DNA of 64,000 nt. Origin: Devosia sp. LC5 (GTDB lineage: Bacteria; Pseudomonadota; Alphaproteobacteria; Rhizobiales; Devosiaceae). The stretch is from positions 1-64,000 of the forward strand of contig NZ_JNNO01000003.1 in the NCBI RefSeq assembly GCF_000735585.1, read 5' to 3'. A program made the translations under genes and the position numbers. Below the pieces are notes generated by a model. It made no database searches and was not told the DNA's origin. It was given only the letters and a program-made list of their open reading frames with translations. Positions 25,934-35,172 of this stretch are shown piece after piece (position 1 is the first letter of the stretch; every line of letters begins with the position of its first letter).

Positions 25934-27538
25934 TTACCAGTCGAGGCGAAGCAGGGAGACGCCTTGCCGGGGGAGGGTAGTGCGGAGTTCGATTTTGCCG
26001 TTCTCGACGGCAACGCTGGCCTGGTCCTCGATCTGGGCCAGCTTGCCGGCCGCTTCGAGCCTGGCGTAATCGGCGCCTTGCGGATTTTCGGGCTTGCCCA
26101 TCGCCTTCCATACGCCGAAGGCGTTGGAATGGGTCTCGTCCATCCGGAAGTGCTTGAGGCTGGCGGGCTTGCCGCCCCAGCCTTCGATGGCAATCGATAC
26201 CTCGGCATCCGGCCCGGCCGTATCGTCATCATGATAATGCCAGACCAGCACGCTCACGCCCTTGTCGTCGCGGGTGGCGACGATATTGACGTCGGGCTCG
26301 TCGCGCACGCCATGCTGCATGATCTCGGCGATGTCACGGCGGTGCGTGCTGGCGGTTTCCAGCCATTCGCCGCCGAGCATGCCCAGCATGCGGAAGCCGT
26401 TGAGCACCGCCTTGTCTACGCCATTGGTGGCCAGGTCCCGGAAGCCGTCGAACCAGGGCTGGTCATCGAACATGAAGGCCCAGGTCACCGCGCCCTCGAT
26501 CTCGATATTGGCGCGCCGGCTGAGCTCATAGGTGCGCAGCATGCTTTCGACGACATAGACGCCATAGAGCGGGCCATTGCGATAGCCGTTCTGCGGATGC
26601 ACCCGGGCCGAACAGGCAGCGCATCCTTCGGGATCGGATTCCCCGATGATCACCGGCAAATGCGTCAGCGAAGGGAATTCGTTGATGATGGCCAGGTTCG
26701 CTTCGATATCGCGCAGATGCTTGTGCAGCCCCATCCGCACATGATCCTGCCAGATCACGGGATTGCCCTTGGCGTGGAAGGCGATGAAGTCGATGGGGGA
26801 ATTATTGTCCACCACATGCTTGAGGAAGGCCCGCAAAAAGGTCTGCGCCTTGGGATTGGAAAATGCCCCGCATGTATGCGGTCCACCGACCCGCGCATCG
26901 GGCAGCACCTTCTTCACCGCCCGTGCGCTCACATCATACATGGCGCAGAATTCGGGGATGGTGCCGGTCCAGTAATGCCCGTCCGGTTCGTTCCAGACTT
27001 CCCACGGCCAGGTGCTGACTTTCTCCTTGCCATAGCGATCGGCCAGATGCTGCGCCCAGGCCTCGATCAGCGCGCCCCATTTTTTCAGATCATTCGGCGG
27101 CGCGGCCCAGCCGGTGAGAATGGTGGCATATTTGTTCGCCGGCTCCCAGCTGTGCTGATAGGGGCCGGTATCGTCCGACAGTGCCTCGGGGGTGAACCCG
27201 ATCTGCACCAGCGGGGTATTGCCCGCCTCGGCATAGGCGTCGAAAATCTGGTCCATGATGGTCCAGTCATAGACCGGGTTGCCATTGGCATCTTCGGTAT
27301 AGGCATTGGTCGAGCCCCATTTGAGCGCCGGCACGCCATCGCCCGAGGTCAGCAGATTATGCGTGCGGATATGGGGAGAGACCGGGCTGAGCTCGGTCAG
27401 CTCGGCCAGCAGCTTCTTGCCGTGCTTGCTATAGGTGTAATTGGGTTCGTCATAGCCGAACCAGGCCCATAGCGGCTTGTATACCCCCGTCGGGCGGTCG
27501 GCGCGAACACTCGTCGTGACATCGATATTCTGGCTCAT
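25934..27538 (-). CDS. Glycoside hydrolase family 39-like enzyme
   Basis: Predicted cytoplasmic glycosidase of 534 residues with no signal peptide. The clan A acid/base motif is WNEPDGHYW with E184, and the likely nucleophile is E300 in VIIGESDPEG. Overall order and length match GH39 beta-xylosidases. The C-terminal about 130 residues look like the accessory beta domain of this family. It is divergent from a complete family-5 ABC importer, so it probably hydrolyses an imported xylo- or uronic-acid-containing oligosaccharide. GH39 also includes alpha-iduronidases, so the linkage is uncertain. Confidence 0.85.
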   Translation of the reverse strand: MSQNIDVTTSVRADRPTGVYKPLWAWFGYDEPNYTYSKHGKKLLAELTELSPVSPHIRTHNLLTSGDGVPALKWGSTNAYTEDANGNPVYDWTIMDQIFDAYAEAGNTPLVQIGFTPEALSDDTGPYQHSWEPANKYATILTGWAAPPNDLKKWGALIEAWAQHLADRYGKEKVSTWPWEVWNEPDGHYWTGTIPEFCAMYDVSARAVKKVLPDARVGGPHTCGAFSNPKAQTFLRAFLKHVVDNNSPIDFIAFHAKGNPVIWQDHVRMGLHKHLRDIEANLAIINEFPSLTHLPVIIGESDPEGCAACSARVHPQNGYRNGPLYGVYVVESMLRTYELSRRANIEIEGAVTWAFMFDDQPWFDGFRDLATNGVDKAVLNGFRMLGMLGGEWLETASTHRRDIAEIMQHGVRDEPDVNIVATRDDKGVSVLVWHYHDDDTAGPDAEVSIAIEGWGGKPASLKHFRMDETHSNAFGVWKAMGKPENPQGADYARLEAAGKLAQIEDQASVAVENGKIELRTTLPRQGVSLLRLDW

Positions 27539-27872
27539 CGGTCTTCCTCAGGAGGCGGGCGCGCAGGGCTGCGCTGGGGGCAGGTTATGGTGCAGGCAAA
27601 CTAAGTCAGCCAGCCGCTTTGTCAATAATAAGATGCGCGGATTATCGTTAGTCCAGATGCGATCGCGCAAAAATCCGCGCAAAATATCGAATTATTGAAA
27701 CTAGCGGTTGTGGTGTGCACAAAAATTGTCGATAAAGATGCCGCAACGACGAAATCCGCGAGGAGAGGTTCAGTGTCTTTCGGGGCGCGGCGCGGACGGA
27801 CGGAGCGATGAGGCTGGGTGCCTCGACGATCACGGGAATTCATCGCGTCAAACGCGCTTAGGGAGGATACCT
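27539..27872. promoter_or_regulatory. Divergent promoter region of GH39 and the oligosaccharide ABC operon
   Basis: This 334-bp region holds no gene. It is unusually AT-rich around 27615-27740. It contains two copies of the motif seen at 24040: TTGTCAATAA at 27619-27628 and TTGTCGATAAAG at 27726-27737. A dyad, TTGTG-N5-CACAA, lies at 27708-27722. Together these suggest control by the same regulator as the dehydratase/Gfo region. A GGGAGG ribosome site (27861-27866) precedes the binding-protein start. Confidence 0.5.
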
Positions 27873-29762
27873 ATGAGCTTGTTCAAGAAAATCGCCATTG
27901 CGGCGGTCGCGTCCATGCTGGCGCTGCCGGCATTGGCGCAGGATTTCATTGCCGGCATTCCCCGCAACGAGGCGCTGATCATACAGGGGCCGACGGCGCA
28001 GAATGCGGATTGGTTCAATATCTGGGCGCCCGGCGGCGGCTCCAACACCAATGGCCTGCAGCAACTGACCACCGACACTTTGTGGTTCATCAATCCCGAA
28101 GGCGGGCCGGACGCCTGGCAGAATGCGCTGGCCGCCGAGCCGCCCATCTATAATGACGACTTCACTGAAATGACGGTGAAGCTGCGCGAGGGCATTTTCT
28201 GGAGCGACGGCGTCGAATTCACCGCCGATGACCTGGTCTACACGGTCCAGACCCAGATCGATCATCCCGGCATGGGCTGGAGCGCGCCATTCTCCATCAA
28301 TGTGGCCAGTATGGAGCAGCCCGACCGCAATACGGTGATCTTCAAGCTCAAGGCGCCGAACTCGCGCTTCCACACGCTCTTTACCGTGCGCTGGAATGCC
28401 GCCTGGATCATGCCCAAGCATGTCTTCGAAAAGGTTGAGGACCCGCTGGCCTTCAACAACAATCCACCGATCTCGCTCAGCGCCTATGTGCTGCACAATT
28501 ACGACAAGGCCGGCAATTGGGCGATCTGGAAACTGCGTGACGACTGGCAACGCACCTCGATCGGCATGGACTGGGGCCAGCCCGAGGTCAAATATGTGGT
28601 CTACGCCGCTTCGGGCAATCCCGAAGCCCGTGTGATCGCCCAGCGCAATCACAATCTCGATGTCATCAACGACATCGCCCCCGAAGGCATGTTCTCGATC
28701 ATGCGCGATGCCCCGAGCACGGCCGCCTGGCTGCCCGGTTTCCCCTTTGCCCACCCCGATCCGACCCTGCCCTCGGTGCTGTTCAACCTGCAGAAGGAGC
28801 CCTTCAACAACAAGGACGTGCGCTGGGCGCTGACTCTGCTCATCGACATCCGGGCGGTAGCGCTCGGCTCCTATCGTGGCGCGGCTAATCTTTCGGCGCT
28901 CGCCGTGCCGCCGACCGGCTCGGCTCCTGACGACTATTTCGTGCCCATGCAGGATTGGCTGGCCAATTTCGAGCTCGACACCGGCGCGCGTACCATCAAG
29001 CCCTATGATCCGGGCCTGGCCGGCCAGCTGGCCAATATGGTGCGCGGCCAATGGCCCGATATTCCGACTGACGAAGCCCAGTTGCAGCGCATGTTCGGCT
29101 TCGGCTGGTGGAAGCAGGACGTGCAGGCGGCAACCGAATTGCTGCAGAAGGCCGGCTTTACCAAAAACGGCAACCAATGGCTCAAGCCCGACGGCACCCC
29201 GTTCGAAATTCGCGTCCAGGTCGAGGGCGACGCCATCCCCACGCTGGCGCGTGCCGGCACGGTGATTGCCCAGCAATGGAGCCAGGCCGGCATCAAGGCC
29301 ACGGTCGATGTCGCCGGCCCCACCCATGGCCAGCGCATGGGCACCGGAGACTTTGAAACCGCCATCTTCTGGACAGTCGAAACCTGGGGCGGTCACCCCG
29401 ATCTCAGCTTCTTCCTCGACAGCTACCGGTCCGATTTCATCAAGCCGCTGGGCGAAATCCAGCCGCCGCGCAATCTGCAGCGCTGGGAGGATCCGCGCCT
29501 CGACGAGATCATCGACAAGAACCGTTCGCTGGCCTTCGACTCGCAGGAAGTAACCGCCCTTGGCATCGATTTCCTCAAGCTCGCCGTCGAGGAAATGCCG
29601 ATGATCCCGCTGATGGCCTACAACAAGTTTGCCCCGTTCGACACGACCTATTGGACCAACTACCCCTCCGCCGCAAATCCCTATGCGGCCTCGGGCCCGT
29701 TCTGGTCGAACCTGCGCTACATGGTGGTCAGCCTCAAGGCCAATCCGGATGCGCCCAAGTAA
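27873..29762 (+). CDS. Family-5 ABC substrate-binding protein, probably for an oligosaccharide
   Basis: Periplasmic receptor of 629 residues, larger than peptide receptors (about 520-540). The signal peptide is short and ends ALPALAQ. The start is fixed by GGGAGG 7 nt upstream. SBP_bac_5 blocks are visible: 'MTVKLREGIFWSDGVEFTADDLVYTVQTQ' in the N part and FLKLAVEEMPMIPLMAYN near the C-terminus. Large family-5 receptors in thermophiles and Rhizobiales bind cello-/xylo-oligosaccharides. The divergent GH39 gene supports that here. It is the first gene of a five-gene importer operon. Confidence 0.9.
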   Translation: MSLFKKIAIAAVASMLALPALAQDFIAGIPRNEALIIQGPTAQNADWFNIWAPGGGSNTNGLQQLTTDTLWFINPEGGPDAWQNALAAEPPIYNDDFTEMTVKLREGIFWSDGVEFTADDLVYTVQTQIDHPGMGWSAPFSINVASMEQPDRNTVIFKLKAPNSRFHTLFTVRWNAAWIMPKHVFEKVEDPLAFNNNPPISLSAYVLHNYDKAGNWAIWKLRDDWQRTSIGMDWGQPEVKYVVYAASGNPEARVIAQRNHNLDVINDIAPEGMFSIMRDAPSTAAWLPGFPFAHPDPTLPSVLFNLQKEPFNNKDVRWALTLLIDIRAVALGSYRGAANLSALAVPPTGSAPDDYFVPMQDWLANFELDTGARTIKPYDPGLAGQLANMVRGQWPDIPTDEAQLQRMFGFGWWKQDVQAATELLQKAGFTKNGNQWLKPDGTPFEIRVQVEGDAIPTLARAGTVIAQQWSQAGIKATVDVAGPTHGQRMGTGDFETAIFWTVETWGGHPDLSFFLDSYRSDFIKPLGEIQPPRNLQRWEDPRLDEIIDKNRSLAFDSQEVTALGIDFLKLAVEEMPMIPLMAYNKFAPFDTTYWTNYPSAANPYAASGPFWSNLRYMVVSLKANPDAPK

Positions 29763-29790
29763 GGGCGGGGGCGGCCATACTTCGAGAGCC

Positions 29791-29915
29791 CCGATCTGCC
29801 TCCCTCCCCCTTGAGGGGAGGGATTGAGGTGGGGGTGCTGAACCCTCCAACGGCATCGAGCATGTTGGGACCGCAGCACCCCACCCTAGCCCTTCCCTCA
29901 AGGGGGAGGGGACTG
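29791..29915. repeat. Nested palindromic repeat, family A copy 2, inside an ABC operon
   Basis: Related to the element at 82-216. Left arms contain CCTCCCCCTTGAGGGGAGGG and GAGGTGGGGGTGCTG; right arms contain CAGCACCCCACCCTAGCCC and CCCTCAAGGGGGAGGGG. The loop region differs between copies. It fills the gap between the binding-protein stop (29762) and the permease start (30004), so the operon message would carry a large structure there. Confidence 0.75.
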
Positions 29916-30003
29916 CATCGCGTTTTTGGCGCGCTGGGTGGCAAGCCACAAGGCGCAAGACGATGGAGTACCGCATGTCGAACACTATTGGGCGCAAACG
30001 GAT

Positions 30004-31008
30004 ATGAACGGCTATCTCACTTACGTCGCCAAGCGTTTCGGACAGTTCATCTTTGTCGTCGTCACCGGCGTCACCCTGGCCTTTCTGATCGCCCATTTCT
30101 CGCCGGTCGATCCGATCGAGCAGACCGTATCGCTGTTGACCAATTTCGGCTCGACCGATCCGCGGAGCGTGGAAATCCTGCGCCAGTCCCTGCGCGAGCT
30201 GTACGGCACCGATGGCTCGTTGCTGGAGCAATACCTGACTTTCTGGGGCCGCGTGATCCGGGGCGATTTCGGCCCGTCGCTGTCGGCCTTCCCCACCCCG
30301 GTCATGACCATTATCAGCCGCGCTCTGCCCTGGACCGTGGGCCTGCTGACACTGGCTACCATCATCTCCTGGGTACTTGGGAACACGCTTGGCGCCATTG
30401 CCGGCTATTTCCGCAATAACCGCGCCATGAAAGTGGTGGGCGTGCTGGTCATGGCCATGCAGCCCATCCCCACCTACATCACGGGCCTGACCCTGGTCAT
30501 CGTCTTCGGCTTCCTCTGGCCCATCCTGCCCATCAGCGGCGGCGCCCAGCTCAATCTCGACCCGGCCATGACCTGGACCTATATCCAGTCCGTCATCACC
30601 CACGGCACCCTGCCGGCGCTGACCCTGGTGCTGGTGGGCATGGGCGGCTGGTTTATCGCCATGCGCTCGCTGGTCTCCAACATCGTCACCGATGATTATG
30701 TGGTCTATGCCGAATTGGGCGGCGTGCCCTCGCGCACCATCTTTTCCCAATATGTCGCCCGCAACGCCATGCTGCCCCAGATCACGGGCCTCGCGCTCAG
30801 CCTGGGCAATGTGTTCGGCGGCGCCGTCATCGTCGAGTTCATCTTCAACTATCCCGGCATCGGCAAACTGATGGTCGCGGGCATTTATGCCGGCGATTAC
30901 AGCCTGGTGCTGGGGGTGACCACCATTTCCATCATCGCCGTGGCCGCCGCCGTGTTCCTCATCGACATTCTCTACCCCCTGATCGACCCCCGCGTGAAAC
31001 TGGGATAG
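30004..31008 (+). CDS. Dpp/Opp-type ABC permease (subunit B)
   Basis: Inner-membrane permease of 334 residues. The start at 30004 gives the normal N-terminus MNGYLTYVAKRFGQFIFVVVTGVTLAF. DppB-type features are the periplasmic loop after TM1 and the EAA-like coupling loop in 'YVVYAELGGVPSRTIFSQYVARNAMLPQITGLAL' (about residues 235-270). It is followed 5 nt later by the second permease. It transports the ligand delivered by the 629-residue receptor. Confidence 0.93.
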   Translation: MNGYLTYVAKRFGQFIFVVVTGVTLAFLIAHFSPVDPIEQTVSLLTNFGSTDPRSVEILRQSLRELYGTDGSLLEQYLTFWGRVIRGDFGPSLSAFPTPVMTIISRALPWTVGLLTLATIISWVLGNTLGAIAGYFRNNRAMKVVGVLVMAMQPIPTYITGLTLVIVFGFLWPILPISGGAQLNLDPAMTWTYIQSVITHGTLPALTLVLVGMGGWFIAMRSLVSNIVTDDYVVYAELGGVPSRTIFSQYVARNAMLPQITGLALSLGNVFGGAVIVEFIFNYPGIGKLMVAGIYAGDYSLVLGVTTISIIAVAAAVFLIDILYPLIDPRVKLG

Positions 31009-31013
31009 CGCTC

Positions 31014-31871
31014 ATGTTCAAAGTCCTGTTCGACCTGCTGCGCTACAATCGCGAGTTCCTCTTGGGAACCCTGCTGATCCTGATCATTCTCGCGCTGATC
31101 GCCTGCTCGTTTTTTGCCCCCTATGGCGAAAACGACATCTATGTGGTGATCCCCGACATGCCGCCCTCGGCCGAACATTGGCTGGGCACCAATTCGCGCG
31201 GGCAGGAGATTTTCTGGCAACTCTCCATCTCCATGCGCAATACGCTGATGTTCGGCGTCGTCGTGGCTGCCATCAGCCGCGTCATCGCCATCGTCGTGGG
31301 CCTCGTCTCGGGCTATATCGGGGGCCGCACCGACCAGATCATCATGGCGGTCAACGACACGCTGGGCGCCTTGCCCAATATCCCCATCCTGCTGCTGCTG
31401 GTCTTCGTGCTGCGCGACCAGATGACCTGGCCGGTGCTGGCGCTGACCGCCGCGCTGCTGGGCTGGACCCACGATAGCCGCCTGATCCGCTCGGTGGCGC
31501 TTTCCCTGCGCACCCGCGAATTCACCCGCCACGCCGCCTTTTCCGGCATGCGTACCGGCCAGATCCTGTTCCGCGAACACCTGCCCTATGTCATGCCGAT
31601 CGTGTTCTTCACCACCATGAACAACCTCATCTGGGCCATTGGCCTCGAGGTCACGCTGTCCATCCTGGGCTTTTCCGACATCAACCGCCCCACCATTGGC
31701 GGCATGATCTATTGGGCCAATGCCCACTCGGCCATGGTCGCCGGCATCTGGTGGTGGATCGCGGTGCCGATGATCTTCGTGGTCATCCTGTTCCTCGGCC
31801 TGTTCCTGCTCGCCATGTCCGTCAACGAATATATCGACCCCCGCAGCCGCCTCGCGCGCATGGGAGCCTGA
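31014..31871 (+). CDS. Dpp/Opp-type ABC permease (subunit C)
   Basis: Permease of 285 residues. The N-terminal helix is followed by a periplasmic segment with HWLGTNSRGQEIFWQL, the LGTD-like DppC signature. The coupling loop is in 'REFTRHAAFSGMRTGQILFREHLPYVMPIV' (about 165-195). The C-terminal amphipathic end (VNEYIDPRSR) is standard. The ATPase gene begins 1 nt after its stop. Confidence 0.93.
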   Translation: MFKVLFDLLRYNREFLLGTLLILIILALIACSFFAPYGENDIYVVIPDMPPSAEHWLGTNSRGQEIFWQLSISMRNTLMFGVVVAAISRVIAIVVGLVSGYIGGRTDQIIMAVNDTLGALPNIPILLLLVFVLRDQMTWPVLALTAALLGWTHDSRLIRSVALSLRTREFTRHAAFSGMRTGQILFREHLPYVMPIVFFTTMNNLIWAIGLEVTLSILGFSDINRPTIGGMIYWANAHSAMVAGIWWWIAVPMIFVVILFLGLFLLAMSVNEYIDPRSRLARMGA

Positions 31872-31872
31872 G

Positions 31873-32907
31873 ATGATGAACGCCACACTCGCCCCCGAAC
31901 GCCCCGCCACGACCGCGCCCGTCGATGTCCTCACCATCAAGGACCTCAAGGCCTATTATATCAACGAGCATTTCGGCGTGCGCCGCGAGGTCCGCGCCGT
32001 CGATGGCATCGATCTCACGGTCCGCCGCAACGAGGTCTATGGCATTGCCGGGGAATCCTCCTCGGGCAAGACCTCGCTGATCAAGACCTTGGCCGGCGCC
32101 ATCCGCCCGCCCATGCGCGTGGTCGAAGGATCGGTAAAATTCGATTTCGGCGGCAAGCATATCGATGTTTATGGCGAGCCCGCCAAGATGCAGGCCGCGC
32201 GCTGGCAGCATCTGAGCTACATCATGCAGGGCTCGATGAGCGTGCTGAACCCGGTGCGCCGCATCAAGCACGCCTTCAACAATTTCGCTTATCGCCATAT
32301 GGGGCTGGATGCGACTGCGTTCCGCCGGCGCGTCGAAAGCCATCTCGATCGGCTGGGGCTGGACGCCAGCGTGCTCGAAGCCTTTCCGCACCAGCTGTCC
32401 GGCGGCATGCGCCAGCGCGTCACCATCGCCCTGGCCACCGTCTGCGAACCCGAATTCATCATTGCCGACGAGCCCACCACCGCGCTGGATGTGCTGGTGC
32501 AGCAGGACGTGCTGGGCCTGATCAAGGAAGTGCAGGGGCGGCTGGGCTCATCGGTGGTGTTCGTCACCCACGACATGTCCGTCCACGCCGCTATCACCGA
32601 TCGCCTCGCCATTATGTATGCCGGGCGCCTGGCGGAGGAGGGGCCCACCCAGGCCCTGTTCGACAGGCCGCAGCATCCCTATACCGCCCATTTGATCGCG
32701 AGCCTGCCGCGCATCGGCGATGTCTCGACCCGCAAGAGCCTGGCCGGCAAACCGCCCAGCCTTGCCAACCCACCATCGGGCTGCCGCTTCCATCCGCGCT
32801 GTCCCATCGCCATCGAGCGCTGCTCAAAAGAGGTGCCGCAAATGCTGCCTAGCGCCACCGGCGGCCGCGTCGCCTGTTTCCGGGCCGGGGAGGTATCGAT
32901 GCAATGA
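31873..32907 (+). CDS. Dpp/Opp-type ABC transporter ATPase (subunit D)
   Basis: ATPase of 344 residues. Walker A is GESSSGKTS (about 59-67), the signature LSGGMRQR and Walker B IADEPTTALD. The C-terminal oligopeptide-transporter extension has the Cys-containing SGCRFHPRCPIAIERCSKEVP, which in DppD-type subunits binds an Fe-S cluster. It overlaps the next ATPase gene by 4 nt. It energises the heterodimeric importer. Confidence 0.93.
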   Translation: MMNATLAPERPATTAPVDVLTIKDLKAYYINEHFGVRREVRAVDGIDLTVRRNEVYGIAGESSSGKTSLIKTLAGAIRPPMRVVEGSVKFDFGGKHIDVYGEPAKMQAARWQHLSYIMQGSMSVLNPVRRIKHAFNNFAYRHMGLDATAFRRRVESHLDRLGLDASVLEAFPHQLSGGMRQRVTIALATVCEPEFIIADEPTTALDVLVQQDVLGLIKEVQGRLGSSVVFVTHDMSVHAAITDRLAIMYAGRLAEEGPTQALFDRPQHPYTAHLIASLPRIGDVSTRKSLAGKPPSLANPPSGCRFHPRCPIAIERCSKEVPQMLPSATGGRVACFRAGEVSMQ

Positions 32908-33755
32908 GCCAGAATCTGCTCGAACTCGATCACGTCACCAAGCGTTATGGGGTAGGAGGGCTCTTCTCCCACCAGTCCATCACCGCCGTCAACGATGTCA
33001 GCTTCTCGCTGGCCAGCGACACGCCGGAAATCTTCGCCATTGTGGGCGAATCCGGCAGCGGCAAATCCACCATGGCCAAGATGATCCTGGGCAATGAAGT
33101 GCCCGATGGTGGGCGCCTGGTGTTCGACGGCACCGATATCGGCACCATCCGCACCCGCGCCCAGCGCGAGGCTTTCATGACGCGGGTGCAGCCGGTGTTC
33201 CAGAACCCCTTCGAGGCGTTCAATCCGCTCACTCATGTCGATACCTATCTCTACGCCACCGCCCGCCGCTTCACCGGCGCCGATACGCGCATCCAGCAGG
33301 AAGCCAAGGCCGACGAAGCCCTGCAACGCGTCGGCCTGTCCCTCGCCGAACTCAAGGGCCGCTTCTCGCACGAACTCTCGGGCGGCCAACTCCAGCGCGT
33401 GGCCGTCGCCCGCGCCCTGATCCCGTCTCCCAAGCTGATCGTGGCCGACGAACCCGTCTCGATGGTCGACGCAAGCCTGCGCATGTCCATCGTCAACCTC
33501 TTCCGCAGCCTGCGCGACGAGCTCAAAGTCTCGATCATTTACATCACGCACGATCTGGCGACGGCCTATTACATCTCCGACCGCGTCATCATCATGCAGA
33601 AAGGCGTGGTCATCGAAAGCGGCGGCGCGAGGGCGGTGCTGGACAATCCCACCCACCCCTATTCCATCGCGCTCAAAAACGCAGTTCTACCACCCGACCC
33701 CAAGGCGGCAGCGGCAGCGATCCGGCAGAGAAGGGCATTGGTGGAGGGGGCGTAA
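32904..33755 (+). CDS. Dpp/Opp-type ABC transporter ATPase (subunit F)
   Basis: ATPase of 283 residues. Walker A is GESGSGKST, the signature LSGGQLQR and Walker B VADEPVSMVD, with THDLATAYYISDR after it. It lacks the C-terminal Cys motif present in the partner subunit, so it is shorter than many DppF proteins. It is the last gene of the operon; a palindromic repeat follows. Confidence 0.92.
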   Translation: MSQNLLELDHVTKRYGVGGLFSHQSITAVNDVSFSLASDTPEIFAIVGESGSGKSTMAKMILGNEVPDGGRLVFDGTDIGTIRTRAQREAFMTRVQPVFQNPFEAFNPLTHVDTYLYATARRFTGADTRIQQEAKADEALQRVGLSLAELKGRFSHELSGGQLQRVAVARALIPSPKLIVADEPVSMVDASLRMSIVNLFRSLRDELKVSIIYITHDLATAYYISDRVIIMQKGVVIESGGARAVLDNPTHPYSIALKNAVLPPDPKAAAAAIRQRRALVEGA

Positions 33756-33805
33756 GTCCCGATATCCTCCGGTCGAGCGAATGACTGCTCGCATAACCGG
33801 GATCA

Positions 33806-33925
33806 CCTCGCCCCTCAGGGGAGAGGTCGACGGCGAAGCCGTCGGGTGAGGGGTGCGATGCTGCAACAGCTCAAATGTCCCAGCATCGCACCCCTCACCC
33901 TGGCCCTCTCCCCTGAGGGGCGAGG
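33806..33925. repeat. Nested palindromic repeat, family B copy 1
   Basis: Outer arms of 21 nt at 33806-33826 and 33905-33925 are perfect inverted copies, each with its own CCCCTCAGGGG hairpin. Inner arms GGTGAGGGGTGCGATGCTG (33845-33863) and its exact complement (33881-33899) enclose a 17-nt loop. It lies between the convergent ABC operon and uxuA. A near-identical element is at 52910-53030 and half of one at 51534-51584. Confidence 0.85.
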
Positions 33926-33993
33926 GGACGATGGAGTACATCGATTAGTGATAGTCGTCGCCAAGGGATAGTGCGACTTCGGCGCAGGCGCCC

Positions 33994-35172
33994 TCACCCC
34001 TGCAACTGATCCACTGCCGCAATAATCCCGCGCAGTTCCGCCAGGCCCTTGAGGCGGCCGATCAGCGAATAGCCAGGATTGGTTTTCTTGTGGATGTCAT
34101 CGGCCAGCAAATGCCCGTGGTCGGGCCGCATCGGGATGACGCTGTCACTTCGCCCGCTCGCCACACGCCGCCGCTCTTCGGCCCGCAGGATGCTGATCAT
34201 GTCAACCATGTTGACGTCGCCGCCCAGATGCTCGGCCTCGTTGAACGAGCGGTCCGGCTCGACGCTGACATTGCGCAGATGCACGAAATTGATCCTGTGG
34301 GCGAATTCGCGCGCCATGCCCACCACATTATTATCGACCCGCGAACCCAGCGATCCCGCGCAGAATGACAGGCCATTGGCTATGCTGTCCACCGCACCCA
34401 GCACCGAGCGCATATCCTGCGCCGTCGAGACCACGCGTGGCAGGCCAAACAGCGAAAACGGCGGATCATCGGGGTGAATGCCCAGCCGCACGCCTTCTTC
34501 TTCTGCCACCGGCACGACTTCACGCAGGAATTCCACCAGGTTTGAGCGCATGTCATCGGCGCTGACATCGTCGAACTCGGCGATCCGCCGGCGAATGCCC
34601 TCGCGGTCATAGCTGTCCTCGCCGCCCGGCAGGCCGGCAATGATATTGGTCTCGAGCGTCGCGATGGCGCTCTCGCTCATCCCGGCCAGCTTGCTCTGTG
34701 CGGCCGCGAGCAGTTCAGGCGCATAATCGCCCTCCGCACCCGCGCGCTTGAGCACGAAGGCATCATAGGCAACGAATTCGACCATGTCGAAGCGCAGCGC
34801 CAGCCCCGTCGTCGGCATGGCATAGCGCAGATCGGTACGCGTCCAATCCACCACCGGCATGAAATTGTAGCAAACCACGGGCACCCCGGCGCGGCCCAGA
34901 TTGGCGAGACTCACCTTCCAATTGTCGATGAATTCCCGGTGCGGCCCCCGGCGCAGCTTGATCGAAGTATGCACCGGGATCGATTCGCAGACCGACCAGA
35001 TCAGGCCCGCGGCCTCGATCGCCGTCTTGCGTTCGGCAATATCGGCAGGCGTCCAGGCGCGACCGTCATAAATGTGGTGCAGCGCCGTAACGATTCCACT
35101 CGCCCCCGCCTGCCGCACCTGATCGAGCGTCACCGGATCATTGGGTCCAAACCACCGCCAAGACTGCAGCAC
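33994..35172 (-). CDS. uxuA: Mannonate dehydratase
   Basis: Converts D-mannonate to 2-keto-3-deoxygluconate in glucuronate catabolism. The protein is 392 residues, the normal UxuA length. Family hallmarks include [21 protein letters not shown] at the N-terminus, [19 protein letters not shown] near 100, [19 protein letters not shown] with the metal-site His, and FCAGSLGSR. The start is GTG with GGGAGGA upstream. It is monocistronic in the window, with a 16-bp palindrome upstream. No uxaB/uxuB or kdgK neighbour is present. Confidence 0.95.
   Translation of the reverse strand: MLQSWRWFGPNDPVTLDQVRQAGASGIVTALHHIYDGRAWTPADIAERKTAIEAAGLIWSVCESIPVHTSIKLRRGPHREFIDNWKVSLANLGRAGVPVVCYNFMPVVDWTRTDLRYAMPTTGLALRFDMVEFVAYDAFVLKRAGAEGDYAPELLAAAQSKLAGMSESAIATLETNIIAGLPGGEDSYDREGIRRRIAEFDDVSADDMRSNLVEFLREVVPVAEEEGVRLGIHPDDPPFSLFGLPRVVSTAQDMRSVLGAVDSIANGLSFCAGSLGSRVDNNVVGMAREFAHRINFVHLRNVSVEPDRSFNEAEHLGGDVNMVDMISILRAEERRRVASGRSDSVIPMRPDHGHLLADDIHKKTNPGYSLIGRLKGLAELRGIIAAVDQLQG

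Noticed and set aside
27858-29879. 673-codon minus-strand frame opposite the 629-residue receptor
   Set aside because: It spans the family A repeat and has no motif. The plus-strand receptor with GGGAGG and signal peptide explains the region.
33756-33993. Considered as a CRISPR or small-RNA locus because of repeated GAGGGG-type segments
   Set aside because: The repeats are inverted arms of one nested palindrome, not regularly spaced direct repeats with spacers.
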